Part shown: one piece after another, positions 25,838 through 33,909 of the stretch
Position numbering within the stretch: the stretch's first letter is position 1
Layout: each line of letters opens with the position of its first letter
Origin: Micromonospora sediminicola
GTDB taxonomy: Bacteria; Actinomycetota; Actinomycetes; Mycobacteriales; Micromonosporaceae
Assembly (NCBI RefSeq): GCF_900089585.1
Contig: NZ_FLRH01000003.1
Location: 62,001 to 126,000 of the forward strand
DNA length: 64,000 bases
Direction: 5' to 3'
Translations under genes and position numbers: made by a program
Notes under the pieces: model-generated
Told to the model about the DNA's origin: nothing
Database searches by the model: none
Seen by the model: the letters and a program-made list of their open reading frames with translations, nothing else

Positions 25838-26308
25838 ATGCTCAAGGGCTTCAAAGACTTCATCATGCGCGGCAACGTCGTCGACCTGGCGGTCGGCGTC
25901 GTCATCGGCGCCGCGTTCACCGGCGTGGTCACCCAGCTGACCAAGTCGTTCCTGGAACCGCTGGTGCGGGTGTTCATCGCACTGATCACCGGCAGCAAGG
26001 ACGGCCTCAGCGGCTCGACGCCCAAGTTCCGGGGCATCCCGTTCGACTGGGTGGCGTTCGTCAACGCGGCGATCACGTTCGTGCTCACCGCGGCGGCCCT
26101 CTACTTCCTGGTCGTATACCCGATGAACCGGCTCGCCGAGCGGCGCAAGCGCGGCGAGGAGCCCCCGCCCTCCGCGCCCAGCGAAGAGGTGAAGCTGCTG
26201 ACCGAGATCCGGGACGCGCTGCTCGCCGGCGGCCACGGCACGCCCGCGCAGCGCGGCGCGCTGGACGACGTGCTCGGCCGCCGGCAGGAGCCGCCGACCC
26301 CGCGCTGA
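25838..26308 (+). CDS. mscL: Large-conductance mechanosensitive channel MscL
   Basis: A 156-aa protein. The N-terminal MLKGFKDFIMRGNVVDLAVGVVIGAAF is the diagnostic amphipathic helix and TM1 pore helix. The periplasmic loop (GSTPKFRGIPFDWVAF), TM2 and C-terminal bundle (VKLLTEIRDALLA) follow. It opens on hypo-osmotic membrane stretch. Slightly longer than E. coli MscL because of a Pro-rich linker and a C-terminal tail. Confidence 0.97.
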   Translation: MLKGFKDFIMRGNVVDLAVGVVIGAAFTGVVTQLTKSFLEPLVRVFIALITGSKDGLSGSTPKFRGIPFDWVAFVNAAITFVLTAAALYFLVVYPMNRLAERRKRGEEPPPSAPSEEVKLLTEIRDALLAGGHGTPAQRGALDDVLGRRQEPPTPR

Positions 26309-26320
26309 CGCCATAGCCGA

Positions 26321-26351
26321 TCGGCCCCCGTGGGAATCCCGCGGGGGCCGA
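26321..26351. terminator. Stem-loop terminator after mscL
   Basis: TCGGCCCCCG (26321-26330) pairs perfectly with CGGGGGCCGA (26342-26351) across an 11-nt loop that contains a second small GGGA-TCCC dyad. There is no U-tract, as is usual in GC-rich actinomycetes. Confidence 0.75.
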
Positions 26352-26357
26352 CGTGTA

Positions 26358-26373
26358 TCGAACACATGTTCGA
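26358..26373. promoter_or_regulatory. Perfect LexA (SOS) box
   Basis: TCGAACACATGTTCGA is a complete actinobacterial SOS box, perfectly symmetrical except for the centre. It lies 12 bp before the ATG of the 82-aa gene and covers the region where a -10 box must be, so LexA binding should block transcription. Confidence 0.85.
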
Positions 26374-26385
26374 TAGAGTCCCGGC

Positions 26386-26634
26386 ATGGAGCAGCGCAGG
26401 CACTGGTGGAACGGGAAGTGGGGACGGCTCGCCCGGCGGGACGTCTTCCTCCGGGTGGACGGCGACCGCTGGCACGTGGAGCAGCGCGCCGGCGGCGCCG
26501 AGGGGGTCTCCCGGTTCTACGAGCACGCCAGCGTGGAGGAGGCCGAGGAGACGGTCCGGGCGCTGCTGGAGGGGCCGGACACCTGGCGCGAGCTGTCCCC
26601 CCGCCCGCCGGGCGGCTGGGCCCCCTCCGTTTAG
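26386..26634 (+). CDS. Small LexA-controlled protein, 82 aa, function unknown
   Basis: Begins MEQRRHWWNGKWGRLARRDV. It is basic and Trp-rich, with a VFLRVDGDRWHVEQRAGG strand region followed by an acidic helix (ASVEEAEETVRALLEG). I do not recognise a named family, though the size and pattern look like conserved actinobacterial proteins. The perfect SOS box directly upstream suggests a role in the DNA-damage response. Its Trp/Arg-rich N-terminus could contact nucleic acid; that is speculation. Confidence 0.8.
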   Translation: MEQRRHWWNGKWGRLARRDVFLRVDGDRWHVEQRAGGAEGVSRFYEHASVEEAEETVRALLEGPDTWRELSPRPPGGWAPSV

Positions 26635-26663
26635 CGCCCGCGCGCCCCGGGAACCGCTCCTGC

Positions 26664-27029
26664 ATGAGCCAGCAGCAGGACACCGTCTCCCGCGTCACCA
26701 CCGGCATGCGGGTGGTCGACTCCACCGGCGTCGAGGTGGGCACCGTGGATCTCGTCCAACGCGGCGACCCGGCGGCGGTGACCGTGCAGGCGCCCACCCC
26801 GGTCGACCCGGGCGGCAGCCTCGACGAGCTGATCGAGTCGGCCGCCGTCGACGAGCCGGAGGTGCCGGCCGACCTGGCCGCCCGACTGCTGCGCGAGGGC
26901 TACCTCAAGGTCTCCACCGAGCTGACCCCGACCGGCGCGGTCTACGTGCTGGCCGACCGGATCGCCGGGGTGAGCGACGGCGCGGTACGCCTCACCGTCC
27001 CGGCCGCGGAGCTACCCGCCGAGGAGTGA
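26664..27029 (+). CDS. PRC-barrel/DUF2171-like protein
   Basis: A 121-aa protein starting MSQQQDTVSRVTTGMRVVDSTGVEVG. The G-M-VVDSTG-E-GTVD pattern is that of PRC-barrel-like beta domains, and LAARLLREGYLKV plus ADRIAGVSDGAVRLTVP forms a second strand-rich half. ATG 26664 is chosen; a longer frame from 26406 overlaps the 82-aa gene. The function is unknown; such proteins are often stress-related. It may be co-transcribed with the SOS gene (29-bp gap). Confidence 0.75.
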   Translation: MSQQQDTVSRVTTGMRVVDSTGVEVGTVDLVQRGDPAAVTVQAPTPVDPGGSLDELIESAAVDEPEVPADLAARLLREGYLKVSTELTPTGAVYVLADRIAGVSDGAVRLTVPAAELPAEE

Positions 27030-27109
27030 CCGCCAGGGCCGAATGCGCCGTTTCGGCGGTCCTGCGCGTCGAGGCCGGCCACGCTCGGAAACCGGCCTAC
27101 GCTCGTCGG

Positions 27110-27835
27110 GTGCTGCTGACCTATGTGGACGAGTCGTACACCGATCGCTGGTACTGGGTCGGCGCGCTTCTGGTCCCGGAGGCTGTGGCCATCCCGCTCA
27201 GCACCGCGCTCGACGAGGTGATGACGGATGCGGCCAAGGCGTACGGCATCGGTCGAGCCGCCGAACTCCACGGGTACGACCTGTTCCAGGGGCGGATGTC
27301 CTGGGCGAGCGTGCCGCCACGCGCCCGGATCGCCGTCTACAACGCGGCACTCAAGGCGATCGGCACTTACGACGTCACTGTCATCCTGCGCGGTGTCGAC
27401 CGGCACGGCCTCGCCCGGCGTTACGGGCTCACCCGCCCCGCCCACGAGGTGGTGCTGTCACACCTTCTGGAACGGGTGGACGGATACGCGGCGATGCGGG
27501 ACGAATTGGCCCTGGTGATCGCGGACGAGGTCGACAACCCTGCCACTCACCGCTCGGACCTGACCCGCTACCGGGTCGACGGAACCGGGGGCTACCGTTC
27601 GCGGCGGCTCAGCCGGATCGTGGACACCCTGCACTTCGCCCCGTCGCACGCCTCCCGGTTGGTACAGGCCGTCGACCTGGTCACTTTCCTGTTCCGAAGG
27701 ATGGCGAGCGGGGCGGGTGCGAATCCTCGGGAGGCGACGACCAACACGCGGTTGTGGTCCTGGGTCGAGCCGCGCCGGTACCACTCCTGGTGCTGGCATC
27801 CGACCGGACGGCCGACGCACGAAGGGCCCGCGTGA
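27110..27835 (+). CDS. DUF3800 domain-containing protein
   Basis: A 241-aa protein from GTG, with TACGCT 6 nt upstream (leaderless). The N-terminal LLTYVDESYTDRWYWVGALLV, the internal VIADEVDN and the C-terminal LVQAVDLVTFLFRR give the acidic-residue pattern of DUF3800 proteins, which have an RNase H-like fold and occur in phages and defence contexts. No partner gene is adjacent. A GGGCCCGC hairpin overlaps the stop codon. Confidence 0.88.
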   Translation: MLLTYVDESYTDRWYWVGALLVPEAVAIPLSTALDEVMTDAAKAYGIGRAAELHGYDLFQGRMSWASVPPRARIAVYNAALKAIGTYDVTVILRGVDRHGLARRYGLTRPAHEVVLSHLLERVDGYAAMRDELALVIADEVDNPATHRSDLTRYRVDGTGGYRSRRLSRIVDTLHFAPSHASRLVQAVDLVTFLFRRMASGAGANPREATTNTRLWSWVEPRRYHSWCWHPTGRPTHEGPA

Positions 27836-27845
27836 AAGCGGGCCC
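27824..27845. terminator. Hairpin overlapping stop codon
   Basis: GGGCCCGC (27824-27831) and GCGGGCCC (27838-27845) pair around the loop GTGAAA, which contains the TGA stop of the DUF3800 gene. It should end that transcript and may also serve the convergent BenE gene. Confidence 0.75.
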
Positions 27846-27901
27846 TAAGGCGGTTGCGGGAACCCTCGCAGGCCTCCTGCGCACTCCAGGTTAACAGTTC
27901 G

Positions 27902-29116
27902 TCACCCGGTCCGGCTGGGAAGCGACGGAGCGGATTCGGTCCGGGGCGGCTCGACCGGCGCGGATACGACGGCCCGGCGGCGGAAGAGCAGCAGCATCAG
28001 GCAGCCCGCGACCAGTCCCCAGAACGCGCCACCGACCCCGAGCAGGCTCACCCCGGAGGCGGTGACCACGAATGTCACCACCGCCGCCTCCCGCGCGTCC
28101 GGCTGGGCGACCGCCGCCGTGACGGCTCCGGCCAGCGCACCGAGCAGCGCGAGCCCGGCGACCGCCTCGACCAGCACCGGCGGGGAGAGCAGCACCAGCG
28201 CGGTCGCCACGCCGGCGCCCAGGCCGAGCAGCGCCAGGCCGATCCCGGCGGTGACCGAGGCGATCCAGCGCCGGTCCGGGTCGGGGTGGGCGTCCGGGCC
28301 GGCGGCGAGCGCGGCGGTGATCGCGGCCAGGTTCACCGCGTGGCCGCCGGCGGGTGCGCCGAGTGCGGTGGCGAGCCCGGTCACCCGCAGCGCGGAGCCC
28401 AGCGGGGCCCGGTAGCCGTAGCCGGCGAGCACGGCGACGCCGGGGACGTTCTGCGCGGCCATGGTGACCAGGAACAGCGGGAGCGCGAGGCCGACGACCG
28501 CGGGCAGCGTCCAGGCCGGCGCGGTCAGCGCGACCACGGGGGCCGCGTCCAGCCGGGCCGGCCCGGAGGTGGTCAGCGCGATCGCCAGCACGGCCACGGC
28601 GAGCGCGCCGGGGACCGCCCAGCGGCGGGCGAACCGGTGCAGCAGCAGCCAGACGAGCACCACCGGCCCGGCCAGGCGGGGCACCTCCACCAGCGCGCGT
28701 ACCGGCGCGGTGCAGAGCGGCAGCAGCACCCCGGCGAGCATGGCGGAGGCGATGGGCCCGGGGATGGCGGCGACCGCGCGGCCGAGCGCGGGGATCAGCC
28801 CGGCCGCGACGATCAGCAGGCCGGCGAGGAGGAAGGCGCCGACCGCGGCGGGCCAGCCACCGGGGACCGGCCCGGTGGCCACCAGCAGCGCCGCGCCCGG
28901 CGTGGACCAGGCGATGGCGAGCGGCAGCCGGTGGCGCAGCCCGAGCCAGACCGCGCAGGCGCCGCTGGCCACGCAGAGCGCGAGCAGGCCGGAGGCGGCC
29001 TGGCGCGGGTCGGCGCCGACCGCGCGCAGCCCGGCCAGGACGACGGTGAACGAGCTGGCGAAGCCGACCAGGGCGGTCACCACGCCGGCCAGGACGGGTT
29101 GGAGTCGACCGGCCAT
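27902..29116 (-). CDS. benE: BenE-family benzoate/H+ symporter
   Basis: A 404-aa, 11-12 TM transporter (BenE, nucleobase-transporter-like fold): GFASSFTVVLAGLRAVGA, LAIAWSTPGAALL, LVTMAAQNVPGVAVLAGYGY and APAGGHAVNLAAITAAL are characteristic. It would import benzoate or a similar aromatic acid with protons. It is paired divergently with an XRE/cupin regulator; no aromatic-degradation genes are nearby. Confidence 0.93.
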   Translation of the reverse strand: MAGRLQPVLAGVVTALVGFASSFTVVLAGLRAVGADPRQAASGLLALCVASGACAVWLGLRHRLPLAIAWSTPGAALLVATGPVPGGWPAAVGAFLLAGLLIVAAGLIPALGRAVAAIPGPIASAMLAGVLLPLCTAPVRALVEVPRLAGPVVLVWLLLHRFARRWAVPGALAVAVLAIALTTSGPARLDAAPVVALTAPAWTLPAVVGLALPLFLVTMAAQNVPGVAVLAGYGYRAPLGSALRVTGLATALGAPAGGHAVNLAAITAALAAGPDAHPDPDRRWIASVTAGIGLALLGLGAGVATALVLLSPPVLVEAVAGLALLGALAGAVTAAVAQPDAREAAVVTFVVTASGVSLLGVGGAFWGLVAGCLMLLLFRRRAVVSAPVEPPRTESAPSLPSRTG

Positions 29117-29132
29117 GCATCCCCCTCCGGGT

Positions 29133-29148
29133 GTTCCGTTTACGGAAC
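29133..29148. promoter_or_regulatory. Operator palindrome between benE and its regulator
   Basis: GTTCCGTTTACGGAAC is a perfect palindrome (7-bp arms, TT centre) 17 bp from the benE start and 25 bp from the regulator start. It is the obvious site for the XRE/cupin protein and would control both genes. Confidence 0.85.
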
Positions 29149-29172
29149 GACGCGATGTAGCACGATAACCCG

Positions 29173-29700
29173 ATGGACGTCGGCCGGCGCATCCGCGCCC
29201 TCCGGATGGAACGCGGGATCTCCCTGTCCGAGCTGGCCCGGCTGGCCGGCGTCGGGAAGGCCACGCTCTCCGGCCTGGAGAACGGCGTCCGCAACCCCAC
29301 CCTGGAAACCCTGTACGCGATCACCGCGCAGCTCGGCGTACCGCTGACCGCCGTGCTGTCCGCGCCCGAGCAGACGCCGACCGTACGCGGGGCCGCGGTC
29401 GGCGCCACGCTGCTGGAGGTCTTCCACGACCGTGACGCCACCTACGAGCTGTACCGGATGCGGGTCAGCCCGGGGCCGGCCCAGCTCTCCCCCGCGCACC
29501 AGGCCGGGGTCACCGAACACGTGACGGTCTTCTCCGGCGTGCTCCGCGCCGGGCCGGTGGACGCCCCGTCCACCGCCGGGCCGGGCGAATACCTGCGCTG
29601 GACCTCCGACGTGCCGCACAGCTACGCGGCGGTGGGCGACGACGAGGTCCGGGCGAGCCTCCTGCTCCGCTATCCGCGTCCATCCACACCGGACAGTTGA
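29173..29700 (+). CDS. XRE-family regulator with C-terminal cupin
   Basis: A 175-aa protein: HTH_3 in residues 5-60 (IRALRMERGISLSELARLAGVGKATLSGLENG) and a cupin in 75-170 (EHVTVFSGVLRAGP; GEYLRWTSDVPHSYAAV). This architecture regulates small-molecule uptake; here the target is probably benE and itself through the palindrome at 29133. CACGAT 6 nt before ATG suggests a leaderless transcript. Confidence 0.92.
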   Translation: MDVGRRIRALRMERGISLSELARLAGVGKATLSGLENGVRNPTLETLYAITAQLGVPLTAVLSAPEQTPTVRGAAVGATLLEVFHDRDATYELYRMRVSPGPAQLSPAHQAGVTEHVTVFSGVLRAGPVDAPSTAGPGEYLRWTSDVPHSYAAVGDDEVRASLLLRYPRPSTPDS

Positions 29701-29792
29701 CGCATACCCAGGATGCAAGCGGATGACATTTCTTTCAGCCGACCAGCCAGCGCGTGCAGACGCGGGGCCGGTCTTCTTGGCAAGCTTGACCC

Positions 29793-30512
29793 ATGACGCT
29801 CATCCTCCGCTCGGCCATCCTCAACGACGTCGGCCTCGTCCGGACCAACAACGAGGACTCCGCCCTCGCCGGTGACCGCCTGGTGGCGGTGGCCGACGGC
29901 ATGGGCGGTCTGCCCGCCGGCGAGGTGGCCAGCGAGATCGTCATCCGCATCCTGGACGAGCTGACCCCGCCCACCGGCGCCGACGAGGCGGCCGACGCGC
30001 TGCGCGCCGTGGTCAGCACCGCCAACCAGCGCATCCGCGCCGCCATCACGGTCGACCCGGCCCGCGACGGCATGGGCACGACGCTGACCGCCGCCCTGCT
30101 CGCCGGGGACACGCTGGTCCTCGCCCAGGTCGGCGACTCCCGGTGCTACCTGCTGCGCGACCACGAGCTGACCCAGCTCACCCGCGACGACACGTTCGTG
30201 CAGGCGCTGGTCGACCAGGGCGCGCTCTCCCGCGACCAGGCCCGGCACCACCCGCAGCGCTCTCTGGTCACCCGGGCCGTGCAGGGCTCGGACGCGCCAC
30301 CGGCGGTCGGGGCGCTCACCGTGTTCGCCGGCGACCGGCTGCTGCTGTGCAGCGACGGCCTCTCCGACTACGTGGAGGACGCCGCCATCGCCGCGGCGCT
30401 CGCCACCTACGGTGACCGGCAGCAGTGCGGCGAGCAGTTGGTGAAGCTGGCCCACCAGGCCGGCGCGCCGGACAACGTCACCGTGGTCATCTCCGACGTC
30501 GCCGAGGCCTGA
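29793..30512 (+). CDS. PP2C-type Ser/Thr protein phosphatase (PstP/Stp1-like)
   Basis: A 239-aa protein with the full metal-dependent motif set: VGLVRTNNEDS, VADGMGGLPAGEVAS, GMGTTLTAALL, VGDSRCYLLR, SLVTRAVQG, LLCSDGLSDYV and PDNVTVVISDV. It lacks the transmembrane anchor of PstP, so it is cytosolic, reversing Ser/Thr kinase signalling. Confidence 0.94.
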   Translation: MTLILRSAILNDVGLVRTNNEDSALAGDRLVAVADGMGGLPAGEVASEIVIRILDELTPPTGADEAADALRAVVSTANQRIRAAITVDPARDGMGTTLTAALLAGDTLVLAQVGDSRCYLLRDHELTQLTRDDTFVQALVDQGALSRDQARHHPQRSLVTRAVQGSDAPPAVGALTVFAGDRLLLCSDGLSDYVEDAAIAAALATYGDRQQCGEQLVKLAHQAGAPDNVTVVISDVAEA

Positions 30513-30563
30513 TCCGCGCCGATTCGGGTTGCGACGCCCGCCGCCCCGGGTTGGGATGAACGG

Positions 30564-31763
30564 ATGCGCATCCGCCGGTTGGCCGCCGAGGAACGACTGA
30601 CCACCAGCTTCCCGCTCCAGGCGTACGCCTTCGAGGCGTCCCCCATGGCGGCGGCCCGGACCGACGAGTTCCGCGCCTACCTGCCCTACAACGCGGGGAA
30701 CACCACGCTGGTGGTGGAGGAGGACGACGTCACCACGGCGGCGGTCTCGGCGATCCCGATGCGGCAGAACCTGCGCGGCGCGGTGCTGCCGATGGCCGGT
30801 GTCGCGGGCGTGGCCACCCACCCGCTGGCCCGCCGGCGCGGGCACGTCCGGACGCTGATGCACCAGCTCCTCGACGGGATGCGGGACGAGGGGCACCAGC
30901 TCACCGCGCTGCACCCGTTCCGCGCCTCGTTCTACGAGCGCTTCGGCTACGTCGGGCTGCCCCGGCGGCGTACCGCGGTGTTCGCCCCGGCGGACCTGGC
31001 GCCGCTGTTGCGGGCCGAGCTGCCCGACGAGCTGGTCTGGGAGCGGATCGGCGTGGGCTACCCGCGGTGGCGCGCCTACACCGACCGGTGCCTGCGGGAG
31101 CGGCACGGGTTCGCGGTCTTCCCGGACTTCCGTGCGGTCGGGCTGCGCGACCGGGACGACCGCTGGCTGGCCAGCGTGGTGCGCGACGGTGAGACGGTCG
31201 GCGCGGTCACCTACCGGATCGACGACCACGCCGGCACGCTGATCGCCGACGACCTGCTCTTCGACGACCCGTACGCCCGGGCGTCGCTGCTCCAGTTCTT
31301 CGCCCGGCACGTCGACCAGGTGGCCCGGGTCAGCGTCCAGCTGCCGCCCGACGAACTGCCCGAGCTGTGGCTCACCGACCTCGACGTGCACGTCGAGGCG
31401 CGGGTGTCGCGGCCCGACCCGACCGCGCCGATGGCCCGCCTGCTCAGTCTGGACGCGCTCGCCGACCAGCCGGTCGGCGTCGGCCGGGCGCTCGTCGAGC
31501 TGGTCGGTGACCGCTGGCTCGCCGGCCGGCACCTGCTCGACGGCGCCACCGGCAAGCTGGCGGTGCTGCCGGCGGAGACCGCCGCCGAGGGCAGCGTGCC
31601 GGCCGCTCGGCTGACCGCCGCCGGGCTGTCCGCCCTGGCGTACGGGGTGCTCGACCCGGCCGAGGTGGCCGTACGCGGCCTGGGCGAGGTGCCGGTGGAC
31701 GCCGCCGTCGAGCTGCGCCGGCTCTTCCCCCGTGAGCTGCCGTACCTGTTCGCCGACTTCTGA
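30564..31763 (+). CDS. Eis-like GNAT N-acetyltransferase
   Basis: A 399-aa protein: N-terminal GNAT domain with the acetyl-CoA loop GVATHPLARRRGHVRTLM (about residues 84-101) and YERFGYVGLPRR, a second GNAT-like domain, and a C-terminal SCP2-like domain ending LPYLFADF. The terminal carboxylate acts as general base in Eis, and the chain here also ends in Phe. Eis enzymes acetylate aminoglycosides and other amines at several positions. Whether this one confers resistance cannot be judged from sequence. Confidence 0.9.
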   Translation: MRIRRLAAEERLTTSFPLQAYAFEASPMAAARTDEFRAYLPYNAGNTTLVVEEDDVTTAAVSAIPMRQNLRGAVLPMAGVAGVATHPLARRRGHVRTLMHQLLDGMRDEGHQLTALHPFRASFYERFGYVGLPRRRTAVFAPADLAPLLRAELPDELVWERIGVGYPRWRAYTDRCLRERHGFAVFPDFRAVGLRDRDDRWLASVVRDGETVGAVTYRIDDHAGTLIADDLLFDDPYARASLLQFFARHVDQVARVSVQLPPDELPELWLTDLDVHVEARVSRPDPTAPMARLLSLDALADQPVGVGRALVELVGDRWLAGRHLLDGATGKLAVLPAETAAEGSVPAARLTAAGLSALAYGVLDPAEVAVRGLGEVPVDAAVELRRLFPRELPYLFADF

Positions 31764-31802
31764 CCCGGTTGGGGGCGCCCGGCCGGGGGTAGGGTCCTGC
31801 GC

Positions 31803-32552
31803 GTGCCGGAGTGGTTGCAAGCGGGATTCTGGGGCCTGCTCGCCGGGTCCGCCCTGTTGATCGGGGCGGCCGTCGGGTTCTTCGCGCGGGTGCCGCGCCG
31901 GATGACCGCGTCGGTGATGGCGTTCGGCGCCGGCGTGCTGCTCTCCGCCGTGTCGTTCGAGCTGATCGCCGAGGCGCACGAGCAGGGCGGCCTGCTGCCG
32001 GTGGCGATCGGTGCGGCGGCCGGCGCGCTCGCCTACACCGGCGCGAACGTCCTGCTGGCCCGGCGGGGCGCGCGGCACCGCAAGCGCTCCGGCGACGAGC
32101 AGCCGTCCGAGCAGGAGCAGCCCGGCTCGGGGTCGGCCATCGCGGTCGGCGCGCTGCTCGACGGCGTACCGGAATCGGTGGTGATCGGCGCGAGCCTGCT
32201 GGCCGGCGGCCCGGTCAGCCTGGTCACGGTGATCGCGGTGTTCCTCAGCAACGTGCCGGAAGGGCTGTCCAGCGCGGCCGGCATGCGGCAGGCCGGGCGG
32301 ACCCGGCGCTACGTCTTCGGGCTGTGGGCCGCCATCGCGCTGCTCTCCGGCGCCGCGTCGCTGGCCGGGTACACGCTGCTCGGCGGCGCCCCGCCCGAGG
32401 TGCTGGCCACCATCACCGCGCTCGCGGCCGGCGCGATCCTGGCCATGATCACCGACACCATGGTGCCGGAGGCGTTCGAGGACGCCCACCTGCTGGTCGG
32501 CCTGATCACCGTGCTCGGCTTCCTGGTGGCGTTCGCCCTCTCGCACGCCTGA
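31803..32552 (+). CDS. ZIP-family divalent metal transporter
   Basis: A 249-aa, 8-TM protein from GTG with TAGGGT 7 nt upstream (leaderless). TM4 ALLDGVPESVVIGASLL and TM5 FLSNVPEGLSSAAGM carry the paired NVPEG/DGVPES metal-site motifs of ZIP proteins. The His-rich loop of many ZIPs is replaced by a charged linker (RKRSGDEQPSEQEQPG). Zn or Fe import is the family expectation; some NVPEG members are better treated as unknown. Confidence 0.88.
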   Translation: MPEWLQAGFWGLLAGSALLIGAAVGFFARVPRRMTASVMAFGAGVLLSAVSFELIAEAHEQGGLLPVAIGAAAGALAYTGANVLLARRGARHRKRSGDEQPSEQEQPGSGSAIAVGALLDGVPESVVIGASLLAGGPVSLVTVIAVFLSNVPEGLSSAAGMRQAGRTRRYVFGLWAAIALLSGAASLAGYTLLGGAPPEVLATITALAAGAILAMITDTMVPEAFEDAHLLVGLITVLGFLVAFALSHA

Positions 32553-32622
32553 CGGCTTAGCGGCGGGTTAAGGATCGCCGGCGGAGTCGTGCCGGGACGG
32601 CCGGGCCTCCTAGCATCGGGCG

Positions 32623-33813
32623 GTGCGCGTTAAGTCCGCTGTCTCCCTGCTCGCCCTCGCCCTGGCCACCGCGACGCTGCCCGCGTGCGGCGGCGACGAC
32701 CCGGGCGGCACGCCCGCGCCGGCCGCCGCCACCGGCTCCGGCGCACCGACCGGTCCGGCCGCTGCCCCGGCCGCCTCGCCGAGCGCCCGGGCCGGCCTCG
32801 GCAGCGCCACACCGAGCCCCAGCACGGCCCCCGTCGCGTTCCGCGCCGGCAACCCGGACGGGCGTGCCGCCGTCCCGGCCGAGGCGCGGGCGGTGGACAC
32901 CTCGCGTCCGACCCGCACGGTCGGCAGCGGTACGCCGGCGAGCTGCACCTCCGCGGCGGTGGTGAAGGCGGTCGCGGCCGGCGGTGTGATCACCTTCGAC
33001 TGCGGTCCGGCGCCGGTGACCATCACGATGAAGGCCACCGCCAAGGTGGTGAACTCGCACGGCCCCCGCGTCGTGCTGGACGGCGGCGGCAAGGTCACGC
33101 TGAGCGGCGGCGGCAGCCGGCGGATCCTCTACATGAACACCTGCGACCAGGCCCAGGGCTGGACCACCTCGCACTGCCAGAACCAGGACCACCCGCAGCT
33201 CACCGTGCAGAACCTGACGTTCGCCGCCGGCAACTCCACCGGCGACACCGCCGAGGGCGGCGGGGGCGGCGCGATCTTCGTCCGGGGCGGTCGGCTCAAG
33301 GTGGTCAACTCCCGGTTCGTCGACAACCGCTGCGACCGCACCGGCCCCGACCTCGGCGGCGCCGCGGTGCGGGTGCTGAGCCAGTTCGAGAACAAGCCGG
33401 TGTACGTGGTGAGCAGCACCTTCACCGGCGGGGTGTGCGCCAACGGCGCGGCGTTGAGCAGCATCGGCGTCTCCTGGACGGTGCTGAACAGCGTCTTCCG
33501 CGACAACCGGGCGGTGGGCACCGGCGCGAACCCGGCCCGGGGCGGCACCCCGGGCGGCGGCAGCGGCGGCGCGATCTACTGCGACGGCAACGAGTTCACG
33601 GTCCGGCTCGCCGGCACGGTCGTCGAGAACAACAGCGCCAACGAGGGCGGCGGCGCGGTCTTCTTCGTCAGCAACAACCGCACCGGCACGATGACCATCG
33701 AGGGCAGCACCCTGCGGAAGAACCCCAGCCGGGGCTTCGAGACGAAGGGCTTCCCCGGCATCTTCTTCCTCGGCGCCCGCCCCCCGACCGTCACCTCCTC
33801 CCGCCTGTCCTAA
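32623..33813 (+). CDS. Secreted lipoprotein with right-handed beta-helix
   Basis: A 396-aa protein from GTG with TAGCAT 6 nt upstream (leaderless). The signal peptide ends in the lipobox LPAC (Cys about residue 24), followed by a Pro/Ala-rich linker (25-95). Then comes a parallel beta-helix (about 115-396) with repeated NLTFAAGNS, GGGGAIFVRGG, NSRFVDNRC and GGAVFF units, as in pectate-lyase-like and polymorphic-membrane-protein folds. No catalytic residues of a known lyase were recognised. It is presumably anchored outside the membrane and may bind or cut polysaccharide. Confidence 0.85.
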   Translation: MRVKSAVSLLALALATATLPACGGDDPGGTPAPAAATGSGAPTGPAAAPAASPSARAGLGSATPSPSTAPVAFRAGNPDGRAAVPAEARAVDTSRPTRTVGSGTPASCTSAAVVKAVAAGGVITFDCGPAPVTITMKATAKVVNSHGPRVVLDGGGKVTLSGGGSRRILYMNTCDQAQGWTTSHCQNQDHPQLTVQNLTFAAGNSTGDTAEGGGGGAIFVRGGRLKVVNSRFVDNRCDRTGPDLGGAAVRVLSQFENKPVYVVSSTFTGGVCANGAALSSIGVSWTVLNSVFRDNRAVGTGANPARGGTPGGGSGGAIYCDGNEFTVRLAGTVVENNSANEGGGAVFFVSNNRTGTMTIEGSTLRKNPSRGFETKGFPGIFFLGARPPTVTSSRLS

Positions 33814-33833
33814 CCCCGGGCCTCCCGCGCGCG

Positions 33834-33891
33834 TTGATCAAGGAGTTTGCGTCCCTGTCGATCTCCACCGGGACGCGAACTCCTTGATCAA
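33834..33891. terminator. Long inverted repeat between converging genes
   Basis: The arms 33834-33855 (starting TTGATCAAGGAG) and 33870-33891 (ending CTCCTTGATCAA) are 22 bp with a single mismatch and a 14-nt loop. The element lies between the beta-helix lipoprotein and the converging epimerase. It is probably a bidirectional terminator; its TTGATCAAGGAGTT core may be a dispersed intergenic repeat of this lineage. Confidence 0.8.
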
Positions 33892-33909
33892 CAAGGAGCG
33901 GTGGGCCGG

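Noticed and set aside
26406..27029. Long plus-strand frame joining the 82-aa gene region and the PRC-barrel gene
   Set aside because: Its first third is out of frame with the LexA-controlled gene; the internal ATG at 26664 fits the family.
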